This document shows positions 16,358-22,332 of a DNA stretch of 64,000 nucleotides, piece after piece. This DNA comes from Halotia wernerae (GTDB taxonomy: Bacteria > Cyanobacteriota > Cyanobacteriia > Cyanobacteriales > Nostocaceae), in the NCBI GenBank assembly GCA_034931985.1, contig JAYGHB010000011.1, positions 1 through 64,000 of the forward strand, read 5' to 3'. The notes beneath the pieces are model-generated. The model searched no databases. It worked only from the letters and a program-made list of their open reading frames with translations, and was not told the origin of the DNA. Position numbers and translations under genes: made by a program. The number at the start of each line of letters is the position of its first letter. Within the stretch, counting starts at the first letter, position 1.

Positions 16358-16690
16358 CTAATACAGTGTCAAAACTCCCAAATTTGGATTTTTGTCAAAA
16401 TCTTGGATATCCTCTACGTGCGATCGCAAAATCTCTTCAATCTGTCTGGTTGAACAATTGCCATAACGAATCCAAATCACTTTCGGAGGAAATCCTCGCA
16501 AAATGCTCAACTCATTAAAATCAGCATCTCTCGTTACAACAGTAAATCCACTTTGTTGGGCATACTCCCAAACAGTTAGATCATCTGCTTGATCTAAGCT
16601 TATAAGAAAAAGATGCTGAGAGTTTGGGTACATATCAGCCAGTCGATCAACTAACTGAGGTGATAGGTTATGGTCAAACAATAACTTCAC
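16358..16690 (-). CDS. DUF5615 PIN-like protein, probable toxin
   Basis: 110 residues with the DUF5615 pattern: N-terminal MKLLFDHNLSPQLVDRL, then DDLTVWEYAQQSGFTVVTRDADF, then PPKVIWIRYGNCST. The acidic residues (Asp6, Asp38, Asp56 and the DAD near 57) fit a PIN-like nuclease site. It begins with GTG in a 4-bp overlap with the stop of the DUF433 gene, so the two are translationally coupled. DUF433/DUF5615 pairs are proposed toxin-antitoxin modules. This is one of the few intact genes in a stretch of relics. Confidence 0.85.
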   Translation of the reverse strand: MKLLFDHNLSPQLVDRLADMYPNSQHLFLISLDQADDLTVWEYAQQSGFTVVTRDADFNELSILRGFPPKVIWIRYGNCSTRQIEEILRSHVEDIQDFDKNPNLGVLTLY

Positions 16691-16917
16691 GCTTGCATTG
16701 TCAGCATTTGCCGTTCTCGATCAGCCGCATAGCTTAGGCAAGCCAAAATATCCTCTTGTGTCAAATAAGGAAAGTCACTAAGCACTTCCTCGTAGGTCAT
16801 GCCAGAGGCAAGATATGATAATACATCATATACAGTAATTCGCATTCCTCGAATACAAGGTTTACCACTTCGTTTTCCAGGTTCAATAGTAATAATGTTG
16901 TGATAATTTACAGCCAT
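16687..16917 (-). CDS. DUF433 antitoxin-like protein
   Basis: 76 residues from the ATG at 16917 (MAVNYHNIITIEPGK). DUF433 core: GKPCIRGMRITVYDVLSYLA, then EEVLSDFPYLTQEDI, then ACLSYAADRE. DUF433 is a winged/HTH-like DNA-binding family paired with DUF5615. The frame stays open upstream into the remains of a hicB gene, so an automated start at 16998 would fuse the two wrongly. The hicB tail runs straight into this gene without a stop. The DUF5615 gene follows with a 4-bp overlap. Confidence 0.85.
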   Translation of the reverse strand: MAVNYHNIITIEPGKRSGKPCIRGMRITVYDVLSYLASGMTYEEVLSDFPYLTQEDILACLSYAADRERQMLTMQA

Positions 16918-17106
16918 AAGATTTAATCTATTGTCAGGGTCAAGCTTTTCTTGTTCGCTAGCAACTTCCAACCAACCTTGAATTGCATCTTGCAGCATTT
17001 ATAATAGATGTTCGTAGCTGTTTCCCCAAGTATGACATCCCGGTAAAGCTGGTACATAACCACACCACACATCGTTTTCTTGCCAGATAACTGCTTTAAT
17101 TTTCAT
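16918..17106 (-). pseudogene. hicB-family antitoxin relic 2, nonsense mutation
   Basis: From the ATG at 17106: MKIKAVIWQENDVWCGY, VPALPGCHTWGNSYEHLL, then TAA where relic 1 has GAA (Glu). The frame then continues as MLQDAIQGWLEVASEQEK and passes without a stop codon into the DUF433 gene. So this copy has a single point nonsense mutation and has also lost its own stop. A truncated 36-residue peptide could still be made. Confidence 0.8.
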
Positions 17107-17213
17107 TGCCAATCATCTCCACAAGATTGTGACTAATATTTTAGCGTTGAGCCGACCGCGATCGCTTGTCTGTTGCAATAAGGTTTTAGTGGAAGATAAA
17201 GGCGATCGTATTC

Positions 17214-17369
17214 TTGAAAGAACCATTAAAATTTGATTTGATTAGTACTGAAGATGCCCAAAAAATCATAGAGCTTGTAGAAACAGGCAAAATGTCACTA
17301 AGCGATGCCTATAAGGCTATAGGAGAAGTCATATCCGAAGCAAGAGGACTACCATCTACTACCTCATAA
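17214..17369 (+). CDS. Small hypothetical protein
   Basis: 51 residues from a TTG; contains DLISTEDAQKIIELVETGK and SDAYKAIGEVISEARG, which look like a genuine helical mini-protein. It ends 10 bp before the ATG of the broken ribbon-helix-helix antitoxin gene and may have been in its operon, or may itself be the tail of a decayed gene. No family recognised. Confidence 0.3.
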   Translation: MKEPLKFDLISTEDAQKIIELVETGKMSLSDAYKAIGEVISEARGLPSTTS

Positions 17370-17379
17370 CAATAGAACG

Positions 17380-17816
17380 ATGAGTACAGAAAATATTACA
17401 TTTCGGATAGATAGCGATAAGAAGGCTGCACTTGATGCGATCGCAGCTACGTCTTGAATGAAGCAATAGACACTTATCTAGGGCTTGCTGAATAGAAGTG
17501 TAATATATACCAGATAAGGGTTTTAAGCCTTTTTCCAACAAACGAGTGCAAGGTTATAACATCTAGAGTCTCAAAACCCTTGCACAATCGTTAGCGATCG
17601 CTGGGTAAATTTGTCAACTGAGCGATGAAACAACTATTTCGTATGCTGTGTGGCTTCTAGATTTGCTTAAGAGACTTATTCAGCAACCCCTATCTAGAAA
17701 TGTACCAATGGCAAATAGAAGAAATTCAAAAGGGAATTGCTGAAGCCGATGCTGGAGACTTTGCAAGTGATGTAGAAGTAAAAGCGACTTTTGCAAGGCT
17801 CACCAATGCAGATTAG
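17380..17816 (+). pseudogene. Ribbon-helix-helix (ParD-like) antitoxin relic
   Basis: Starts MSTENITFRIDSDKKAALDA, a typical RHH antitoxin N-terminus. It then loses a few codons and its frame (VLNEAIDTYL appears in the next frame) and is split by a 210-bp element. Beyond it the tail resumes: MYQWQIEEIQKGIAEADAG, DFASDVEVKATFARL, ending TAG at 17814-17816. The small deletion falls between AGCT-type direct repeats, consistent with slippage. Two independent lesions make it non-functional. Confidence 0.8.
17481..17690. mobile_element. 210-bp insertion-sequence derivative
   Basis: Inserted in the RHH antitoxin relic. The ends are 14-bp inverted repeats (GGGCTTGCTGAATA at 17481; reverse complement of the right end GGGGTTGCTGAATA), flanked by 6-bp direct repeats TATCTA (17475-17480 and 17691-17696). 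The interior has an inverted GTGCAAGG motif and no transposase ORF. It looks like a MITE or an internally deleted IS mobilised in trans; the IS family is not assigned. Confidence 0.85.
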
Positions 17817-17874
17817 GTGGCTGCGTCGTGCGCTTCGTAATTTGGAACAAGGTTATAGCTACATTATTTTCTGA
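17806..17874 (+). pseudogene. ParE/RelE-type toxin remnant
   Basis: 22 codons starting inside the stop region of the RHH antitoxin (ATG 17806): MQIRWLRRALRNLEQ..., the usual start of a ParE-superfamily toxin, then a stop. About 70 residues that should follow are missing; the DNA runs directly into the 3' end of brnA. The toxin has been deleted, leaving a harmless stub next to its broken antitoxin. Confidence 0.7.
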
Positions 17875-17879
17875 TACGT

Positions 17880-18155
17880 TCAAGTCTTTGTCTCAGCGGT
17901 TGGATAAGCTTTGTGTGCTTCTGCATAAATCTTTAATGCAACAGTCATCTGTTGTTCAGCAGTATCTCCCTGGGATTGAAACCAAGCAAAAGTTTCAGGA
18001 TCTACCTGAACTGTGAGTTTTATAGTTGACTTAGGCATTCGTAATTGTGCTTTCGCAAAAAATTCATCTGATAATGGTGGAATATCTGAGGTGTCGATAT
18101 CTTCGTCGCTCATGGCATCGATTCTATCCCAATCGGTTCTTGAGGTATTGTTCAT
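17880..18155 (-). CDS. brnA: BrnA-family antitoxin
   Basis: 91 residues. N-terminal acidic/disordered region with DWDRIDAMSDEDIDTSDIPP, then FFAKAQLRMPKS, then the RHH-like strand TIKLTVQVDPETFAWFQSQG. It binds and neutralises BrnT and represses the operon in known systems. Its start lies 31 bp inside brnT (32-bp overlap), the usual brnT-brnA order. It is intact, unlike most of its surroundings. The RHH core ends soon after the strand, with a YAEAHKAYP tail. Confidence 0.85.
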   Translation of the reverse strand: MNNTSRTDWDRIDAMSDEDIDTSDIPPLSDEFFAKAQLRMPKSTIKLTVQVDPETFAWFQSQGDTAEQQMTVALKIYAEAHKAYPTAETKT

Positions 18156-18411
18156 AGCGTTTTCGTTCGTAAGATAGTGCTTTTCGTAATGAGATTATCC
18201 GAACTTTTTCTTCATCAGGCTCGGTGTAAACAACTACTACAACTCGTCCATCAAGTAATCCAATCCCAATATACCTATCTTCACCATAATCTTCTCGCTC
18301 ATCAAGATGTATGAGCATTGGTAGGTTAAAGATACGAGAAGCGTCAGCAAAGTCAAAACCATGCTTTGTTATATTGCTTTGGTTTTTACGCTCATCCCAC
18401 TCAAATTGCAT
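18124..18411 (-). CDS. brnT: BrnT-family toxin
   Basis: 95 residues from the ATG at 18411 (MQFEWDERKNQSNITKHG); a GTG two codons upstream is an alternative. BrnT pattern: FDFADASRIF, DEREDYGEDRYIGIG, VVVVYTEPDEEKVRIISLRK, YERKRYEQYL. A RelE-like ribonuclease toxin, first gene of the brnT-brnA operon. Only distantly similar to the BrnT at 10875, so the window has two independent BrnT modules. Confidence 0.88.
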   Translation of the reverse strand: MQFEWDERKNQSNITKHGFDFADASRIFNLPMLIHLDEREDYGEDRYIGIGLLDGRVVVVVYTEPDEEKVRIISLRKALSYERKRYEQYLKNRLG

Positions 18412-18464
18412 GAACACAACAGTAAATTAATTTATCCGCGTTCTTCAGCAATTAATTCAAATCC

Positions 18465-18764
18465 TCAAAAATCTTCATCATCGACAAAAAACTCGGCATT
18501 GTCTTCAAATCGAGAATTACCCTGCCGAGAACCGGCTAGACCCCATAGCGGTTGCAACACAGCCATGCCAATCAACCCTACAACAGCACTAAAAGCCAGC
18601 ACTAAACCCACTGGGATCTGAATTGATTGGAATGTTAAGAATTTTAACGATATCGGTGTAGCATTTTGGACTGAAATAATTGCGATCACCACTACCCAAA
18701 TAGCTACTACTAAAGATGTCAAAAAAGGAGCCAGAGTTTTCATACTTTGATAAAAGTTAAGCAT
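18465..18764 (-). CDS. LapA-domain (DUF1049) membrane protein
   Basis: 99 residues with two membrane helices (about 14-32 and 49-75) around ISVQNATPISLKFLTFQS, the LapA-domain pattern, and an acidic C-terminal tail. Start ATG at 18764, or at 18743 (MKTLAPFL). LapA-type small membrane proteins are linked to lipopolysaccharide assembly in enterobacteria; the cyanobacterial role is unknown. An 80-bp copy of its middle lies 2.2 kb away. Confidence 0.75.
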   Translation of the reverse strand: MLNFYQSMKTLAPFLTSLVVAIWVVVIAIISVQNATPISLKFLTFQSIQIPVGLVLAFSAVVGLIGMAVLQPLWGLAGSRQGNSRFEDNAEFFVDDEDF

Positions 18765-18811
18765 TATTAAGTTAAGAATTATTAATTAAATAACTCCTAA
18801 ATCTGACTAAA

Positions 18812-19370
18812 TTAAACTGCTACTGCTTCTAGCTTAACAATCACTTTTTCTATCTGTTGAGTAACTTTGATGAGTTGTTCGGAAGAGTTGGTTTCCATAT
18901 AAACGCGTACCAATTAAACATGATGGGTTAGGGCGGGGTAACTCATATGATGCACTTTCAATATTTGCCACAATAGTATCAGTAATCTCTGGAGTGGCAG
19001 AGTCTGCATAATCAGAGATATATTTAATCCCACAGTCAGGAACTGGATTATGGCTGGCAGTAAATCCAGCGGAATTTAGGTAACGAGCGTTGTAGGCAAT
19101 TACTGGTGTGAGGCAATCTTAAACAGTAATTCTTATATTCCATCCTAAGTCTGCTAAGACTTGAGCCGCTATACGGGCAAACTGGTCAGCTAAAAAGCGA
19201 GTATCGTAGGCAATAAGAACTGGTCTATCTTTTGTATAGGCTGTTTCGAGGTAGCTTGCGATCGCTGTTGTTACTTTCCGTACATTTGGGAAAGTAAAGT
19301 TGTCAGCAATAATCCCTCTTTGCCCGTTAGTGCCAAACTTTATTTTGCTGGAATTTCTACTAACGCTCAT
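18812..19370 (-). pseudogene. Phosphoglucomutase/phosphomannomutase relic
   Basis: From the ATG at 19370: KIKFGTNGQRGIIADNFTF and VLIAYDTRFLADQFARIAAQ, the start of an alpha-D-phosphohexomutase. After a frameshift and stop near 19119 it continues in another frame with AYNARYLNSAG, the active-site region TASHNP, and GIKYISDYA...TPEITDTIV. It then jumps to a C-terminal piece (ETNSSEQLIKVTQQIEKVI) ending at 18812. The whole is about 190 codons against about 470-490 for the family, so the centre is deleted. Inactive. Confidence 0.85.
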
Positions 19371-19453
19371 TTTTGTCACTTTCTCCAAATGCTATTAGGA
19401 AGCTCCCGCAAAGCAAATGTCTCAACTGTGACTTCCCTTACTGCTATTTAGCA

Positions 19454-20305
19454 ATGTCAACCCTTGATCGACCTTTTGCCAGTTATCACCTTTGGTCTTT
19501 AATTGCCCCAGCTAGAGGGCAAGAACGCTGGCATTGCCAGATGAGACGGGGGTTTATCAAAGCGCGTCAACATGAACCACAAGTCAAAGCACTATTAGGA
19601 AAAGCGACTGCACCTCAGCGGATTGGGATACTCGCCCAAAAAGGCGTTTATGAATTTCATCATCATAGACATCTCCTGCACCAATCAGATGGGGTAGAAC
19701 AAGTTGCACAGCTACTAAAATTAAGCAAATCTACCGAACAAGTGCAACAGCGCGTATTGCAAATTTTGCAAAAGTATCATGATGATCCGTTGCTGTTGGG
19801 TAAAAACATTGTCCAACTAACTCCGGGCGATGAAGGCTTTCCTAAACCGATTTTAGTGGAACAAGAAGATTATTGTTTCCGCCTGTATGCGGCTATGGAC
19901 TGCGTTTTCATTGAAAGCGATCGCACTTTGCATATTTTAGATTTTAAGACTGGTAAATCCGCTTTTGACCAAAGGCAGGCATTAGTTTATTTACTGGCGG
20001 CTCGTTATCTTTATCCTGGGCGCGAAGCTGTAGCATCATTTTACAATTTAGAACTGTGTAAAAAGTCAGATTTGATTAGCATCAACAATGGCGAATTAGA
20101 ATCTTTAAAATTTGAGTTAGCTAATATTGCCCACAAACACCAGTACGATTTGCAAAAATATCAAGAGAAAACTAGTAATTTCAGCAAGATTTTTCCGCCC
20201 AATCCCGGAAATCACTGTCGTTTTTGTCCATTTCAGTCAATTTGTGATTTTTCCTACCAGCCATCTCAATCATACCCAATGCCAAGTTTAAAAACTAATG
20301 TTTAG
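19454..20305 (+). CDS. PD-(D/E)XK (Cas4/RecB-like) nuclease family protein
   Basis: 283 residues from the ATG at 19454 (MSTLDRPFASYHLW); a longer frame from 19373 runs into the phosphoglucomutase relic's start and is not preferred. Nuclease signature: Asp149 in AAMDCVF, then ILDFKTGK with Asp163 and Lys165. Downstream Tyr/Gln-rich helix ALVYLLAARYLY. A C-terminal cysteine cluster CRFCPFQSICDF (255, 258, 264) suggests a Fe-S-like knot as in Cas4/AddB-type proteins. No cas gene or array is nearby, so a DNA-repair role is likelier than CRISPR adaptation. Confidence 0.75.
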   Translation: MSTLDRPFASYHLWSLIAPARGQERWHCQMRRGFIKARQHEPQVKALLGKATAPQRIGILAQKGVYEFHHHRHLLHQSDGVEQVAQLLKLSKSTEQVQQRVLQILQKYHDDPLLLGKNIVQLTPGDEGFPKPILVEQEDYCFRLYAAMDCVFIESDRTLHILDFKTGKSAFDQRQALVYLLAARYLYPGREAVASFYNLELCKKSDLISINNGELESLKFELANIAHKHQYDLQKYQEKTSNFSKIFPPNPGNHCRFCPFQSICDFSYQPSQSYPMPSLKTNV

Positions 20306-20316
20306 GGGAATGGAGC

Positions 20317-20345
20317 ATGGGGCATTGGGCATTGGGCATGGGGAA
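20317..20345. repeat. Heptamer tandem repeat (GGGCATT unit)
   Basis: Three to four copies of GGGCATT/GGGCATG in tandem between two convergent genes. Same class as the tract at 51-82 and the ATGCCCA copies near 7255-7270. Confidence 0.7.
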
Positions 20346-20374
20346 TATTGCTGCTTACTACCTACTGACTCCTA

Positions 20375-22024
20375 TTAAAAAGGTGGCAATTCTTTGAGAA
20401 TCATAAACCGAATGTGATTAATCGCCAAATCTCCTAGGGGGATATCTTCTTTGGTAAGCCTTGTACCTTGACTGCTTAAGGTTTCAAAGGGTATTCCTTT
20501 ACCGATTTCAATGTGATACCAGCATAAGCCCATAAAAAAGCGCGTAGGATATGGACCATCGTTCCCCACATCATCAGGATTAGACTCCATTGGCAACCAG
20601 CCAAAACCAGGGATATAAAACTCCAGCCAAACATGATTAAAGTCTGGCTGTAAGGGTACATTTTGCTGTTCTCCATTAGGAGGACATTTGTACCTACCTA
20701 CCGTGCGACAGGGAATGTTATTTAAACGACATAAAGCCAGTAAAACGCCCACATACTCGCCACAAGAGCCAACACCTCGTTCTAAAACAATATCTGGGGT
20801 GTCAATGTGGGGTTTGATACCATAAGACAACTCGTCGTAGACGTAATTGCGGATATTGTACATTTTCCGCAGCAGATTCGTCTCTGAACCAATTGCATCC
20901 TCGGCAGAACGACGGACAATGGGAGTGTCCATTGCTAAATCATCATCGTCTACTAAGTAACGAGTTTGAAATTCTGGTGGTTGTTCGGGAATATCTTCTA
21001 CATCTCTGGGTGTGATGCGATACTTAATGCCTCGAACTTCTAATAGAGCTTTCCAGCCAAATATGTGCCGTTCCCCTGGAGTGAGAGCATCAAATTTAAA
21101 TACTGCTACCCGTTGCCCATCTATCACTTCTTCGCTAAACGGTAGACCGATGGGTTCAATGTGTTTGAGCTTTTGGCGCTCATTTTCTGATGGCAAGGCG
21201 ATCCGCCATTCTACATCTGGTAAATATACCTCTTCTAGGGGGGCAATTTCCTCAGCATAGGACATTTCAATCAGGTAGCCATTAGAAAGAGCGTAGTGTT
21301 TATCTGGCTGGTAATGATAATACAGGGGATGAATAAAAGTGCGATCGCGGTATGTTAACTCATGATTGGGGTCAGCATTCGGGTTATCCCTGATATACGG
21401 CTCCTCAGAAGCATAGGCAATATAAAGGTTTTCTTCGCCTGTATCGGCATTTTGATGTAAAGCAATGCCAGTAGGAGATGTAAACGGTGTCAGAACGCTA
21501 AAATTAATTTCTCCAGTCGCCCTGTCTACAGAATAAACTGTCTGTTCTGTGCGATCGCAAACCCAAAGAACTTCTTGACTCACTACCAAATTTTCTACCC
21601 CTACTCCAGGTGCATAAAACTTAGTAATTTCTTTACGCGTATTGCGGTCATAAACTAGAATATAGCCCAGTTTTTGACAGCTAATGTACACTGTCGATTC
21701 CCAAACCGCAACCCCATCAGCAGGATAAGCCAAGGTGGTAAAATGCTCCAGCCCTAAAGACGTGAGCTTAGACAAATAAACACTATTTTCACGAGTCACC
21801 CACAGGGTATCTCCCCACACTGCTAAACCAGTAACATCACTAAATTCTTTAATTTGGTGAGGATTAAGAATTTTACTGTTGTCAGAGGTGGGATTAATCT
21901 CTAGTAGATGCCCTTTAATACTATCAATCGCAATCAGCGTATCTTTAATGAAAGCAATGCCACTCAGGGTAGCAGCGGTAAGCGGTCGAATTGTCCTTTG
22001 CCCAAACATCTGGCTAGCAGTCAA
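20375..22024 (-). CDS. Transglutaminase-like protein with propeller-like N-terminus
   Basis: 549 residues. About 15-200 contains repeated blades of SGIAFIKDTLIAID / VTGLAVWGDTLWVTRE / ADGVAVWESTVYIS / VENLVVSQEVLWVCD type, suggesting a beta-propeller or NHL-like fold. About 270-350 is a beta-sandwich linker. About 385-500 is a transglutaminase core with Cys421 (GSCGEYVGVLLALC), His464 (DFNHVWLEFY) and an Asp in ESNPDD near 484. This Cys-His-Asp set fits the cysteine protease-like TGc superfamily. No signal peptide, so probably cytosolic. Substrate unknown; the combination is uncommon to me. Confidence 0.85.
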   Translation of the reverse strand: MTASQMFGQRTIRPLTAATLSGIAFIKDTLIAIDSIKGHLLEINPTSDNSKILNPHQIKEFSDVTGLAVWGDTLWVTRENSVYLSKLTSLGLEHFTTLAYPADGVAVWESTVYISCQKLGYILVYDRNTRKEITKFYAPGVGVENLVVSQEVLWVCDRTEQTVYSVDRATGEINFSVLTPFTSPTGIALHQNADTGEENLYIAYASEEPYIRDNPNADPNHELTYRDRTFIHPLYYHYQPDKHYALSNGYLIEMSYAEEIAPLEEVYLPDVEWRIALPSENERQKLKHIEPIGLPFSEEVIDGQRVAVFKFDALTPGERHIFGWKALLEVRGIKYRITPRDVEDIPEQPPEFQTRYLVDDDDLAMDTPIVRRSAEDAIGSETNLLRKMYNIRNYVYDELSYGIKPHIDTPDIVLERGVGSCGEYVGVLLALCRLNNIPCRTVGRYKCPPNGEQQNVPLQPDFNHVWLEFYIPGFGWLPMESNPDDVGNDGPYPTRFFMGLCWYHIEIGKGIPFETLSSQGTRLTKEDIPLGDLAINHIRFMILKELPPF

Positions 22025-22332
22025 ACTAGGGAGTGCAAAACTTATATTAAGCTTATTTGTTCAAAGGTTTAGCACCCTTAGGATTAATTGTGGCATATCC
22101 TTTGTAACTAAACCAAAGATTTCTATTACTATCAATTATCAGTACAGTGTGTTTTGAAAAACTCCTTATAAGAAAGAATACTCACCGATTGAACAAGAAA
22201 TTTGGCAATTATCAAGAATTACATTTACACTTATACAGTTTAACCATCAGCCTAATGTAACTTTAGTTGATGTTTTCCAGCTATCACTAAATTATGATCA
22301 AATTTTGTAACTATTTCCTGTAACCTAACACA
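22025..22332. other. 308-bp divergent promoter region, nothing distinct
   Basis: AT-rich spacer between the divergent transglutaminase-like and P-type ATPase genes. No ORF, hairpin or known operator recognised. Confidence 0.35.

Noticed and set aside
16687..16998. 103-residue fused antitoxin
   Set aside because: The first 27 residues are the tail of a dead hicB gene; the DUF433 protein starts at MAVNYHN.
19454..20305. PD-(D/E)XK protein considered as Cas4 of a CRISPR system
   Set aside because: No cas1/cas2 or repeat array anywhere in the window; the cysteine cluster also occurs in repair nucleases.
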